From JAQVCM01 sp040403095 (GTDB lineage: Bacteria > Bacteroidota > Bacteroidia > Flavobacteriales_D > Crocinitomicaceae), in assembly GCA_040403095.1 (NCBI GenBank), contig JBBALI010000016.1:11652-75651 (forward strand): 64,000 nt of DNA, in the 5' to 3' direction. A program made the translations under genes and the position numbers. Positions 1 to 8,523 of the stretch are shown here, one piece after another. The notes under the pieces are model-generated. The model worked only from the letters and a program-made list of their open reading frames with translations. It was not told the DNA's origin and did no database searches. Positions within the stretch are counted from its first letter, which is position 1; the number at the start of each line of letters is the position of its first letter.

Positions 1-1911
1 TTTCATGTTTTTTCCGTTTCGCACGATCCTGAAAAAGCTGATTTTACTGGAACTCCAACAACAATTGAAATTGAGCCTTCGAAAAATTACAAATTGATTG
101 GTAAACTAACTGAATCTAAAAAGCCAACGGTTCACAAAGATGAATTTGGAATTTCTTTGTACTTCGAAAACTCAGTTGATTTTTTACAGAAGGTTGAAGT
201 GTTGACCGACAAAGCTTTCGTTATGGATGTTCGCCTGACGGGTCAAATTTGTGATGAAATGGGTTGTGTTTTTGTAAACAAAGACTTCAAAGTTGAATTC
301 AAAAATTACAAACCTTGTTCAATTACTGAAGTTCCTGATGAGAATTCAAATCAGACAGTTTCCAGTTCAGATACGAGTAAAAACGCGGTAAAAGAAGTTG
401 AAGATCAAGACAACGAAAAATCAACTGCTGATGAAATAAAGGAATCAAATCCGAGCAAAAAGAAAGCCGATTCATTTTGGATTACTTTCTTGAAAGGTTT
501 TGGCGGAGGTTTAATCGCTTTATTGACACCGTGTGTTTTCCCAATGATTCCAATGACAGTGACGTTTTTCACTAAACAATCTGGTTCACGTCGAAAAGGA
601 ATTATGAACGTTCTACTTTACGGCGTTTCAATCATTTTGATTTATGTAACCATTGGATTGGTGATCACTGCTAGTAGGGGACCTTCAGGATTGAATGATT
701 TGTCAACCAATGTGTGGATGAATCTTTTATTCTTCTCCATTTTCATGATTTTTGCCTTCTCTTTTTTGGGTGCATTTGAAATTAGAATGCCGAGTAAATG
801 GGTGAATAAAGCAGATGGAAATGCTGATAAAGGCGGATTAATGGGAATTTTCTTTATGGCTTTCACCTTGAGTTTGGTTTCGTTTTCTTGCACAGGACCA
901 ATTATCGGAACGTTGTTGGTTGAATCTTTTACAAGCGGAAGTATGATGGGACCAGCAATCGGAATGATTGGTTTTTCTTCAGCACTTGCCATTCCATTTA
1001 CATTGTTTGCGATTTTCCCAGGTTGGTTGAATTCATTGCCACAGTCTGGTGGTTGGTTAAACTCTGTGAAAGTAGTTTTAGGATTATTAGAATTAGCACT
1101 TGCTTTGAAATTCTTGTCCGGAATCGATTTGGCTTACCATTGGGGAGTTTTGACAAGAGAAATTTTCATTGCCATTTGGATTGTTATTTTCTTTGTCATT
1201 GGTTTCTATTTACTCGGAAAAATCAAGTTTTCGCATGATTCAAATGTGGAAAGATTGACAGTTACACGTTTTATGTTTGCGTTGTTAGCACTAGTTTTTG
1301 CAGTTTATTTAGTGCCAGGAATGTGGGGCGCGCCGTTGAAATTGATTGATGGTGTAGCACCTCCAAGATCTCATTCAGAAGACAATTTCCGTTTCGTTCG
1401 AGGTGAATCGAATGGGGGAGGAACTGCTGTTGCTGATCCAATTTTTCAAGAGTACAGAAAAGACATGCACGAAATCGATGGAGATTTATTGGTTTTCCAT
1501 GATTTAGACAAAGCGCAAGAATACGCCAAAAAGGTAAATAAACCTGTTTTGTTAGACTTTACAGGGTACAATTGTCCTAATTGTCGTAGAACTGAATCAA
1601 CTGTTTGGACAGACACCAAAATCAGCTCAATTTTGAAAAATGAGGTTGTGATTGCTTCTTTGTATGTAGATGACAAAGCGAAATTGCCAAAATCCGAATG
1701 GAAATTTTCTAAAGCTTTGGACAGTGAAATGCGCACCGTTGGAAACAAATGGGGCGATTATCAAATTCGTAAATACAACCAATTGTCGCAACCATTGTAT
1801 GTATTGACAGATCCTGAAGGAAATGACTTGACCAAACCGATGGGATATGAATCAAACATTGATGTTTACAAATCTTTCTTAGAAAAAGGGTTGAAGAAAT
1901 ATAAGAAATAG
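1..1911 (+). CDS. dsbD: DsbD-type thiol:disulfide interchange protein, 5' end cut by window edge
   Basis: The frame is open from base 1, so the start lies upstream and the first internal start codon (TTG at 94) is not the real one. Order of parts: an N-terminal periplasmic domain with a C-x4-C pair (ICDEMGC, near 250-270), a polar linker rich in Ser/Glu/Lys, a multi-pass membrane domain, and a C-terminal thioredoxin-like domain. Family cysteines are visible: TPCVFPMIP (Cys at 532), SCTGP (Cys at 889) and the thioredoxin motif CPNC (1573-1584). DsbD passes electrons from cytoplasmic thioredoxin across the inner membrane to periplasmic disulfide isomerases or cytochrome c maturation. The motifs support the family firmly; the partner proteins are unknown. 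Confidence 0.9.
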   Translation, partial: FHVFSVSHDPEKADFTGTPTTIEIEPSKNYKLIGKLTESKKPTVHKDEFGISLYFENSVDFLQKVEVLTDKAFVMDVRLTGQICDEMGCVFVNKDFKVEFKNYKPCSITEVPDENSNQTVSSSDTSKNAVKEVEDQDNEKSTADEIKESNPSKKKADSFWITFLKGFGGGLIALLTPCVFPMIPMTVTFFTKQSGSRRKGIMNVLLYGVSIILIYVTIGLVITASRGPSGLNDLSTNVWMNLLFFSIFMIFAFSFLGAFEIRMPSKWVNKADGNADKGGLMGIFFMAFTLSLVSFSCTGPIIGTLLVESFTSGSMMGPAIGMIGFSSALAIPFTLFAIFPGWLNSLPQSGGWLNSVKVVLGLLELALALKFLSGIDLAYHWGVLTREIFIAIWIVIFFVIGFYLLGKIKFSHDSNVERLTVTRFMFALLALVFAVYLVPGMWGAPLKLIDGVAPPRSHSEDNFRFVRGESNGGGTAVADPIFQEYRKDMHEIDGDLLVFHDLDKAQEYAKKVNKPVLLDFTGYNCPNCRRTESTVWTDTKISSILKNEVVIASLYVDDKAKLPKSEWKFSKALDSEMRTVGNKWGDYQIRKYNQLSQPLYVLTDPEGNDLTKPMGYESNIDVYKSFLEKGLKKYKK

Positions 1912-1943
1912 GATTTTTGAAATAGTTATCAATATTCTAACAC

Positions 1944-1981
1944 AAAAAAAACGGAAGCAAATCAATCGCTTCCGTTTTTTA
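1944..1981. terminator. Bidirectional intrinsic terminator between dsbD and pepT
   Basis: An 8-bp perfect stem (ACGGAAGC at 1951-1958 with GCTTCCGT at 1968-1975) is flanked by an A-run on the left and a T-run on the right. It can therefore stop transcription from both convergent genes. Confidence 0.85.
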
Positions 1982-1997
1982 TGAGGAATAATTTAGT

Positions 1998-3248
1998 TTA
2001 ATTTTCAGCTCGTTGCTCCCAAATTGGTAACAGTTGAGCCAAAGTATCAACCGCTTTTTGCATGTCTTGTACGCTCACATATTCATGTTTGGAATGAATC
2101 GCCATTTCCCCAGTAAAGATATTTGGACAAGGCAATCCCATGAATGAAAGGCGCGAACCGTCAGTTCCACCGCGAATAATTGTTGGTCTTGGAGTGATTC
2201 CCGCTTTTTCCATCGCTTCAATGGCATAATCAGTCACAAAAGGAACATCTTGGATAATTTCTTTCATGTTGCGGTATTGCTCAGTTATTTGACAAGTATA
2301 AGTCGCTCCAGGAAATTGGGCAATGGTTGCTTTCATCAAATCTTCCAGACGCGTTTCGTATTCTGCCAATTTGGAAGTAATGTGATCGCGAATGATAAAA
2401 GTAACTGTCGCTTCTTCCAAACCACCGTTAAATGAAGTTGGATGCACAAATCCTTCTCTTCCAGAAGTCGTTTCCGGCGTCCAAGAATCTGTTGGCAATG
2501 AATTGATAAATGCAGAAGCAACTTTCATTGCATGGACCATTTTTCCTTTCGCATAACCTGGATGTGCGCTCACACCCGTTATGTGAAAACTCATCGCATC
2601 AGCGGAAAAAGATTCGTCTTCAATCGCGCCTAATTCTCCGCTGTCCATCGTGTAACCGTAATCAGCGTTTAATTTTTCCATGTCCAAATGTTCTACACCG
2701 CGACCAACTTCTTCGTCAGGCGTAAACAAAATGCGCAGATCACCGTGAATTACTTCTGGATGATTCACCAAATAATGCGCAAAATCCATGATGATGGCAA
2801 TTCCTGCTTTATCGTCAGATCCCAACAAAGTCAATCCGCTTGCAGTGATAATATCGTCACCAATTTTTTCTTTCAAATATTTGTGTCTTTCCGAAGTAAT
2901 GATTTGTTCATTGTCATCTGGCAAAACAATCGGACTTCCGTTCCAATTTCTATGAACAATTGGTTTTACATTCGTCCCGCTGCAATCTGGCGCAGTGTCC
3001 ATGTGAGAACAAAGGCAAATGGTTGGAATATTTTTCTTGGATGAATTACTTGGAACAGTCGCAAAAACATATCCCCATTCGTCCATTTCTGCGTCTTTGA
3101 TTCCCATTTCCAACAATTCTTCAACCAGCACTTTGGCCAAATCTTTTTGTTTCATCGACGAAGGAAAAGAAGGAGAAACTGGGTCAGCAGTTGTGTCAAT
3201 TTGAACGTATTTCAAGAAGCGTTCTTCAACAGTGTATTTATAATTCAT
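1998..3248 (-). CDS. pepT: Peptidase T (tripeptide aminopeptidase)
   Basis: A 416-residue M20-family metallopeptidase that removes N-terminal residues from tripeptides in the cytoplasm. Visible di-zinc site motifs: SHMDTAPD near residues 81-88, GSDDKAG near 143-149, and TPDEEVGRG near 176-184 with the catalytic Glu pair. C-terminal motifs GGTDGSRLSFMGLP and HSKHEYV are typical of PepT. I chose the ATG at 3248 because the protein then begins MNYKYTVEERFLKYVQIDT, like PepT. The longer frame to 3362 runs through the upstream ndk terminator and has no homology-like content. It is a single gene, convergent with dsbD. Confidence 0.95.
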   Translation of the reverse strand: MNYKYTVEERFLKYVQIDTTADPVSPSFPSSMKQKDLAKVLVEELLEMGIKDAEMDEWGYVFATVPSNSSKKNIPTICLCSHMDTAPDCSGTNVKPIVHRNWNGSPIVLPDDNEQIITSERHKYLKEKIGDDIITASGLTLLGSDDKAGIAIIMDFAHYLVNHPEVIHGDLRILFTPDEEVGRGVEHLDMEKLNADYGYTMDSGELGAIEDESFSADAMSFHITGVSAHPGYAKGKMVHAMKVASAFINSLPTDSWTPETTSGREGFVHPTSFNGGLEEATVTFIIRDHITSKLAEYETRLEDLMKATIAQFPGATYTCQITEQYRNMKEIIQDVPFVTDYAIEAMEKAGITPRPTIIRGGTDGSRLSFMGLPCPNIFTGEMAIHSKHEYVSVQDMQKAVDTLAQLLPIWEQRAEN

Positions 3249-3328
3249 GTGATTTCGATTTTGGGAATAAAGATAGGGAAATGTTGGGAGATATTGAGTT
3301 TCGCATGTTGAATGACAATTTTCAACCC

Positions 3329-3361
3329 AAAAAAAAAGACCGGCCAAAGCCAGTCTTTTCA
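3329..3361 (-). terminator. Intrinsic terminator after ndk
   Basis: Read on the minus strand, an 11-bp stem (AAAAGACTGGC with GCCGGTCTTTT, one T-G wobble) with a 4-base loop is followed by a run of T. It lies just past the ndk stop codon and upstream of pepT. Confidence 0.8.
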
Positions 3362-3381
3362 AAAATCTATTTAAAAATCAA

Positions 3382-3801
3382 TTAGATAATTTCGTTTGCA
3401 GCGAAATGAAATTTACCTTCGATTTCAGCATTTTCATCTGAGTCAGAACCGTGAACAGCGTTACGGGCTTTTGATTCAGCGTAGTATTTACGGATTGTAC
3501 CTTCAGCAGCTTCAGCTGGATCAGTAGCACCAATTAACGCACGGAAATCAGCTACTGCGTTTTCTTTTTCCAAGATTGCAGCTACGATTGGTCCAGAAGT
3601 CATGTATTCAACTAATTCACCATAAAAAGGTCTTTCAGCGTGAACTTCGTAAAATTTTTGCGCTTGTTCTGTTGTCAATTGTGTCAATTTCATCGCTTTG
3701 ATTTCAAAACCAGCTGCGATAATCATGTCTATAATTTTTCCTGTGTGCTTGTTTTCAAGTGCATCAGGCTTCAACATCGTGAATGTTCTATTTGTTGCCA
3801 T
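3382..3801 (-). CDS. ndk: Nucleoside diphosphate kinase
   Basis: A 139-residue enzyme that transfers the gamma phosphate of ATP to other nucleoside diphosphates through a phospho-histidine. The family signature NAVHGSDS is present, with catalytic His117. The N-terminus (RTFTMLKPDAL) and length match NDK. A TATCTTTG -7 element lies 23 bases upstream of the ATG and a strong hairpin follows the stop, so it appears to be a single-gene transcription unit. Confidence 0.97.
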   Translation of the reverse strand: MATNRTFTMLKPDALENKHTGKIIDMIIAAGFEIKAMKLTQLTTEQAQKFYEVHAERPFYGELVEYMTSGPIVAAILEKENAVADFRALIGATDPAEAAEGTIRKYYAESKARNAVHGSDSDENAEIEGKFHFAANEII

Positions 3802-3823
3802 TTTCTTTTTTCTAAATTGGGTG

Positions 3824-3831
3824 CAAAGATA
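3824..3831 (-). promoter_or_regulatory. Bacteroidota -7 promoter element for ndk
   Basis: TATCTTTG on the minus strand matches the TAnnTTTG consensus of the Bacteroidota primary sigma factor. It would place the transcript start about 15 bases upstream of the ndk ATG. I did not see a clear -33 TTG. Confidence 0.6.
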
Positions 3832-3893
3832 CGTTTTTTAGATTGAAGTCGGAAGTGATTGAGGAAAAGACTTGTTAATTTTGTGGAAAAAAG

Positions 3894-4024
3894 ATGTTAG
3901 GATGTTAAGATATTAGGATATTAAGACGATTTACTTTGTAAGTCTAACAATCCAACAATCCAACAATCTAATAATCTAACAATCCAATACCGACGAAGTC
4001 AGCCACGAAGTGAATCCAACAATC
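3894..4024. repeat. Degenerate AT-rich intergenic repeat block
   Basis: Two sub-families sit side by side. Bases 3894-3927 hold variants of TTAGGATGTTAAGATATT. Bases 3943-3990 and 4016-4028 hold variants of CCAACAATCTAATAATC (minus strand GATTATTAGATTGTTGG). Related blocks lie at 9727-9767 and 16540-16600. The TAG stop codon of the neighbouring HMA gene lies inside the last unit. Confidence 0.7.
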
Positions 4025-4431
4025 TAATCCTTCCGTTCATACTGGCAGCACGCATGCAATTTCTTGTAAGCTTTGTCGTCGCCTTTGTATTTAACGTTGT
4101 CGTATCCAGCCAAGGCGATGTTTTTTTGAATTTGGTCTAAATTGATTTTGTTGGCGTCGAATTTCACGTTTATCAATTTTTTGTCTACGTTCCAATTCGC
4201 GCTTTCAACACCTTCCACTTTCAAGGATTTTTCGATGGTTTCTTTGCACATTTCGCAATTTCCCAAAACGGTAAAAGTTGTTTCGCCTTTGCCATCGATT
4301 ATTGTCGTTTTGGTGAATTGACTGATTTTTTTGCTTACTGTTTCTGTGTTTTCACCACCACATGAAGCGAAGAAAACAATTGAAACTGTAATAAGTAAAA
4401 AGTTTACAGTTAATCTAATGTTTTTTTTCAT
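4024..4431 (-). CDS. HMA-domain lipoprotein (heavy-metal binding)
   Basis: A 135-residue protein with a lipoprotein signal peptide (lipobox FFASC, Cys24) and a heavy-metal-associated domain carrying the metal-binding pair in GNCEMC (Cys59, Cys62). Such domains bind Cu(I) or similar soft metals. A second Cys pair occurs near the C-terminus (HACCQ). The ATG at 4431 gives a proper signal peptide and sits 10 bases after the multicopper oxidase stop; the upstream start at 4464 would overlap that gene and spoil the signal. It is last gene of a copper-linked operon. Its stop codon lies within the adjacent repeat block. The metal is inferred from context, not shown. Confidence 0.85.
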   Translation of the reverse strand: MKKNIRLTVNFLLITVSIVFFASCGGENTETVSKKISQFTKTTIIDGKGETTFTVLGNCEMCKETIEKSLKVEGVESANWNVDKKLINVKFDANKINLDQIQKNIALAGYDNVKYKGDDKAYKKLHACCQYERKD

Positions 4432-4441
4432 TTTAAAAAGT

Positions 4442-6154
4442 TTAATTTTTAATAAATTTCTCATGAAAATACTGATTTTCTCTTAAAATTGAAATCATGT
4501 AAATCCCATTTTCAAATTGACTAATATCTATACTTTCTTTGTCTTTAGATGAAGTTGTTTGAAAACACCTTTTTCCGACATTGTCAAAAATTATAATTTC
4601 AGAAGTTGATTTTCCTAAAGGCATATTAACTTTTAGAATAGAATTTGATGGATTTGGATAAACTTCTAATTTTTGATGATTCAATTCTATTTCTGAATTC
4701 CCTGCAAAGCTTTCTGTTACCACAAATTGCCCCATCATTCCTGCATCTTCATGCATCAAAATATGACAATGAAACATATAGGGAACCATTGGATCCGCAA
4801 AATCTTCGAATTTAGTTATGAATTTCAAAGAATCTCCAGGTGGTACTAAAATCACATCTTTTCTTCCACTTTCTGATGGGGTAGGCATCACAGTTTCATT
4901 TCTATTCAGCAAAAAGAATTGAACATCATGAATGTGAAACGGATGCGCAACCATAGTTTCGTTGACCAATTTCCAAATCTCAACATTATTTAATGGAATG
5001 TTATAATCTATTCGCATCATGTTGAATAAACTGTCATTAAAATAAAAAGGGCCATCCATCACCATCATACTGTCAGCAGTAAAGCGAACTGTACGTGTAA
5101 TATTTGCATCAGCTTCTTGATATGGAACATTATTTTCAAGTGCGGATGGAATTGATGTAACGGGATTTAAAGTTGGAGCAACAACATTAATTTGCAAAAT
5201 ATTAAAGTCAATCCCATTTAAAGGACTGTCCATCGGCGGTCCACTTGGCATCGGCATTGTTGGTCCTCCTTGAATTCCCATGGCCAATTCGGAAGCGTAA
5301 CTTAATAAGTGCAAAGTTTGTCCGTTCAAAGTGCTCAAATCAACCAATATTTCTGCGCGTTCTCCGGGAGAAAGTAAAATGCGTGTGGTTTGAACAGGTT
5401 CGTTTAACAATCCGCCATCTGAACCAATTTGATGGAATGGAAAATCATTCGTAAATCCAAATAAAAATGAGCGTTCTCCTGAAGCATTCAATAATCTCAT
5501 CCTAACAATTTGTGCAGGAAAATCGCCATATACCGAAAATCCATTATTCGCTCTTGCGCCATTTACCAAGATGGAACTATCTTGCATTCCCAATGGCATT
5601 GCTTGATTCAAAGAATCGTATTGTTGGCATTGAACGATAATTGGAAAATCATCAACGCCATACCTTCTAGGTAAATTTAGTGACCTTTCAGTAGAATCAC
5701 GAACAATAATCAATCCCGCTGCGCCTTTGATTGCTTGTTCAGCAGTTTTCATGTGCCAATGTGGATGATACCAATAAGTGGAAGCATGATCCAAGATGGT
5801 AAAAGTTGGATGCCAAATTTCACCAGCTAAAATTGGAGTATGTGGACCACCATCCCACATTGAAGGAACATGCAATCCATGCCAATGAACTGTAGTTGTA
5901 TCATTAATAGAATTACCGACATCAAAATTGACTACTTGTCCCTTGTTTAAAATAATTGTCGGACCTAAATAAGCAAATTGATTGTACCCGTATGTTTTAG
6001 ATTTGGGACCAGAAGGAAACAGTTGTACACTGTCATTGTGCATATTAAGCGCAATGTTTGTTCCCGAAAGTGTATCTGGAATCACTAATGGCGTTTGACC
6101 AAAAGTGATTCCTGAAAACAGTAAAATAAGACTTAACCAAGTATAATTTTTCAT
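4442..6154 (-). CDS. Multicopper oxidase with T9SS type A sorting domain
   Basis: A 570-residue secreted oxidase with a Sec signal peptide ending ITFGQ. All four copper-ligand motifs are present: HWHG (residues 90-93), WYHPHWH (128-134), HPFHIH (404-409) and HCHILMHEDAGM (462-472) with the type 1 Cys463 and axial Met. This is the CueO/bilirubin-oxidase/laccase layout. A Met/Pro-rich stretch near 298-310 resembles the Met-rich inserts of cuprous oxidases. Residues about 497-570 form a T9SS type A sorting domain (YPNPSNSILKVN and a final KFIKN), so the enzyme is expected outside the outer membrane. Likely role: Cu(I) oxidation or copper tolerance; the substrate is inference. Confidence 0.93.
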   Translation of the reverse strand: MKNYTWLSLILLFSGITFGQTPLVIPDTLSGTNIALNMHNDSVQLFPSGPKSKTYGYNQFAYLGPTIILNKGQVVNFDVGNSINDTTTVHWHGLHVPSMWDGGPHTPILAGEIWHPTFTILDHASTYWYHPHWHMKTAEQAIKGAAGLIIVRDSTERSLNLPRRYGVDDFPIIVQCQQYDSLNQAMPLGMQDSSILVNGARANNGFSVYGDFPAQIVRMRLLNASGERSFLFGFTNDFPFHQIGSDGGLLNEPVQTTRILLSPGERAEILVDLSTLNGQTLHLLSYASELAMGIQGGPTMPMPSGPPMDSPLNGIDFNILQINVVAPTLNPVTSIPSALENNVPYQEADANITRTVRFTADSMMVMDGPFYFNDSLFNMMRIDYNIPLNNVEIWKLVNETMVAHPFHIHDVQFFLLNRNETVMPTPSESGRKDVILVPPGDSLKFITKFEDFADPMVPYMFHCHILMHEDAGMMGQFVVTESFAGNSEIELNHQKLEVYPNPSNSILKVNMPLGKSTSEIIIFDNVGKRCFQTTSSKDKESIDISQFENGIYMISILRENQYFHEKFIKN

Positions 6155-6172
6155 CTGATAGAATATTACAAC

Positions 6173-7066
6173 TTATTCTATGATGAATTTTTCAGTCCTT
6201 AATTCACCAATGGCATTGATTTTCAAGAAATAAATTCCTTTTGAAAAATTGGAAGCATTGTATTCAAAATTATTTTTTCCGCTTGAGATAATTTTGTTTT
6301 CATTTGAATAAATTTTCCCATCAAGTCCAATGATTGAAATTGTAATATTTTGATTTTTAGCTGATGAAATTTCAAGATTAAATTTATTTTGAACAGGATT
6401 TGGTGTAATCAAAGTTGAATTGATAACCGCATTATTTTCTTGAATTCCTGCAACAGAACCTGAAAAAGCCAAATTATCCACCCATAAATAGTCATTGTTT
6501 GCGGGCATTGAACCACTTGCTTGCAAGAAAATAATACAACTATCTGGAGTTTCTGAAATTGCATAATCAAAAGGTACTGTAAATGCAGCCCAACTCATTT
6601 GCATACCGTTCAAGGCTTTGTGAGCAGTTGCTATAATGTCTCGTTGATTGGTGTTACTATTCCATTTAGTTAATTGAACATCAACTGAACCCTGAGATGT
6701 GCCGTATATCATGTGTTGCCATTTTCCTGTAAAACTTTGCGGTTGTCCAGTAAATGCAAATCCTGATTTAGGTGTCATTGTCATTGAATCCAATTCACCT
6801 GAAACTGCAATTCCGTTTATCACAGTTGGTCCGACAGTTTGGGAAGTTAGCTTTAAGTAGGAAGCTCCTGTGGAACCTGGAGTACCGGCAGTGGCAGTAA
6901 AAACACCACCGATTGCCGAGGTATTATTCATAGTTCCCCAATTGTCAGGAGTAGAATATGTGCCATGTGAAGTCCAATTTTCAAAATCAAAATTTGGAAT
7001 TTGAGCGAATGCTGAAAAGTTTAAAACGTTAACAGCTAGTAATGTAAAGAATATTTTTTTCATCAT
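6173..7066 (-). CDS. Secreted T9SS type A protein, possibly PCMD-like
   Basis: About 297 residues with a signal peptide (KKIFFTLLAVNVLNFSAFAQ) and a start motif IPNFDFENW that resembles the beginning of PCMD (putative carbohydrate metabolism domain) or jelly-roll surface proteins. The last 75 or so residues are a T9SS type A sorting domain (ITPNPVQNKFNLEI to RTEKFIIE). I chose the ATG pair at 7063/7066 because upstream sequence encodes no signal peptide. It sits between the HYC_CC_PP gene and the multicopper oxidase (18-base gap), so it probably works with them at the cell surface. Exact function is not recognised. Confidence 0.8.
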   Translation of the reverse strand: MMKKIFFTLLAVNVLNFSAFAQIPNFDFENWTSHGTYSTPDNWGTMNNTSAIGGVFTATAGTPGSTGASYLKLTSQTVGPTVINGIAVSGELDSMTMTPKSGFAFTGQPQSFTGKWQHMIYGTSQGSVDVQLTKWNSNTNQRDIIATAHKALNGMQMSWAAFTVPFDYAISETPDSCIIFLQASGSMPANNDYLWVDNLAFSGSVAGIQENNAVINSTLITPNPVQNKFNLEISSAKNQNITISIIGLDGKIYSNENKIISSGKNNFEYNASNFSKGIYFLKINAIGELRTEKFIIE

Positions 7067-7131
7067 TAATAATTTAAAATTTTTAAATACCGGTTTAGTT
7101 GACAAAATGATAGTCAAATAAGGCATTTAAA

Positions 7132-7518
7132 TCAAATTATTAAGGATCTGTTTTTTAGGAAAATTGCTGTTTTTTGTAAAGGAGGAGGATGCTGAAATTT
7201 AAAAGGAGTTTTAGAGGGTACTATTGCAATAAACTTGTTTTCAATGTGGTTATTTGAATTTCTTATAATCGCAAATTGATCGGATGAATTTACTTTTAAT
7301 TCAAAATTGGAGGAATGATTGTCTTTGATTTTGAATACGACTAATTTGTTATGACAACAGCTATTTGACACCATTTTGTTGCCACAACATGATTTTTCAT
7401 CGCTTTTGAATAATGAAATTTGCTGTATTTTTTTACCGCAAAAATGTATGTTAATTGCTGCTCCTGTGGAGACAAGCAAGTAAAAAACACACAGAAAGAG
7501 AGTAAAAAACGATTTCAT
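7132..7518 (-). CDS. HYC_CC_PP family protein
   Basis: A 128-residue exported protein whose pattern fits a small Bacteroidota family: an N-terminal membrane or signal segment, a His-x-Cys motif (IHFCGKK), two CC pairs (SCCGNK and SCCHNK) and a proline-rich end (FQHPPPLQ). The cysteine pairs and histidines suggest metal binding. It is the first gene of the minus-strand operon that ends with the multicopper oxidase and HMA lipoprotein, which supports a copper role. A TATCTTTG element lies 18 bases upstream of the ATG. The biochemical function of the family is not known to me. Confidence 0.8.
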   Translation of the reverse strand: MKSFFTLFLCVFYLLVSTGAAINIHFCGKKIQQISLFKSDEKSCCGNKMVSNSCCHNKLVVFKIKDNHSSNFELKVNSSDQFAIIRNSNNHIENKFIAIVPSKTPFKFQHPPPLQKTAIFLKNRSLII

Positions 7519-7535
7519 AATTGAAGAATTCCTAA

Positions 7536-7543
7536 CAAAGATA
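7536..7543 (-). promoter_or_regulatory. -7 promoter element of the copper-linked operon
   Basis: TATCTTTG on the minus strand matches TAnnTTTG and predicts a leader of about a dozen bases before the HYC_CC_PP start. No -33 TTG at usual spacing is evident. Confidence 0.55.
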
Positions 7544-7606
7544 CAACAATCAAAAGTAGAAATTGTAATTAAAGTTCTAGTTAAATTGAAATGCTAAAGT
7601 TTTTCA

Positions 7607-8041
7607 CTAAAAAGTAAAATGTAATTTCTCTGCAACCATTTTATCTAAGGAAAAAGTCATTTCCTCAGCTGAAATATTTTTCAAAGCAATCCATCGAGGC
7701 ATTTCTCCATCTTGGGTTAAAATTTGCTTTTCGCTATTTGCTGGAATATTTTGCCAATTTTGAGCACTTACCCAAAAATAGAAAATCAACAATTGGTGAT
7801 TTGGATTAAAAGCGGATTCTTGGTAAAAATCGTTGACAAAAAATAATTCTCCAACTTCAATTTCAAGCGATAATTCCTCTAAAAATTCACGTTTCAAACC
7901 GTCTGCAAGTCCTTCGCCGAATTCCAAACCGCCACCAGGAAATTTGGTAAATGCGTGATTGAATCGAAATTCATCCGTGATTAAAACTTCTTCTCGGTCG
8001 TTTTTCAACAAACCATAAACCCGCACATTGAAACTTTTCAT
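7607..8041 (-). CDS. Nudix hydrolase
   Basis: A 144-residue Nudix-fold hydrolase. The Nudix box is visible from about residue 38 (GGGLEFGEGLADGLKREFLEE), with the REFLEE core that binds the catalytic metal; the final Gly of the consensus is replaced in ELSLEI. It would cleave a nucleoside diphosphate linked to another moiety, substrate unknown. It lies 5 bases after the stop of the upstream NTP pyrophosphohydrolase gene, so the two are probably co-transcribed, both as nucleotide-pool cleaning enzymes. Confidence 0.88.
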   Translation of the reverse strand: MKSFNVRVYGLLKNDREEVLITDEFRFNHAFTKFPGGGLEFGEGLADGLKREFLEELSLEIEVGELFFVNDFYQESAFNPNHQLLIFYFWVSAQNWQNIPANSEKQILTQDGEMPRWIALKNISAEEMTFSLDKMVAEKLHFTF

Positions 8042-8046
8042 TTCAA

Positions 8047-8439
8047 TTATTTCTCCAAAATGGATTTGATATCTGGTCTGAAATACAATTCAGATTTCAA
8101 TACTTTTCCATCTTCGCGGTAAATTGGTTTTCCATTTGCATCCAATTTACTCATGTTTGAGCGTTGAATTTCTTGAAAAACTTCTACAATTTTGTCTTGT
8201 AATCCATGACGTAAAATTGTTCCACACAAAATGTATAACTGATCACCCAATGCATCGGCTACTTCCACCAAATCGCCATTTTTCGCAGCTTCTAGGTATT
8301 CTTCGTTTTCTTCTTTCATCAAGTTGAAACGCAATTCTACTTCAGCTTCTGTAAGGTTAATTGTAGGCTCATAATGATTTTTGATTCCAAAAGCGTCATG
8401 AAATTGTTCTACGTGTCCGATGGTTTCTTGAATTTTCAT
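8047..8439 (-). CDS. MazG/HisE-like all-alpha NTP pyrophosphohydrolase
   Basis: A 130-residue all-alpha protein with the metal-binding pattern of the MazG/dUTPase superfamily: EENEEYLEA (EExxE, near residue 43-51) and EVADALGDQLYI (ExxD, near 59-70). This resembles the DR2231/phosphoribosyl-ATP pyrophosphohydrolase-like branch, which removes pyrophosphate from NTPs or dUTP. The substrate cannot be told from sequence. It is the upstream gene of a pair with the Nudix hydrolase. Confidence 0.82.
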   Translation of the reverse strand: MKIQETIGHVEQFHDAFGIKNHYEPTINLTEAEVELRFNLMKEENEEYLEAAKNGDLVEVADALGDQLYILCGTILRHGLQDKIVEVFQEIQRSNMSKLDANGKPIYREDGKVLKSELYFRPDIKSILEK

Positions 8440-8466
8440 TTTTGTGGATTTTATTTTTCGTAAAAT

Positions 8467-8502
8467 TAAAAAAAGGGATTATCAATGAAGACAATCCCTT
8501 TC
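8467..8502 (-). terminator. Intrinsic terminator of the rpsF-rpsR-rplI operon
   Basis: A perfect 9-bp stem (AAAGGGATT with AATCCCTTT on the minus strand) followed by a T-run lies just after the rplI stop. Confidence 0.85.
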
Positions 8503-8523
8503 AGATATTTTGTGCTGTTGAGA

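Noticed and set aside
3249..3362. N-terminal extension of PepT
   Set aside because: It runs through the ndk terminator and has no PepT-like sequence; the ATG at 3248 gives the normal N-terminus.
4432..4464. Earlier start for the HMA lipoprotein
   Set aside because: It would overlap the multicopper oxidase end and place a non-hydrophobic tail before the signal peptide.
8047..8439. Toxin-antitoxin MazG-linked module with the Nudix gene
   Set aside because: Both are ordinary nucleotide-hydrolase folds; no toxin or antitoxin is present.
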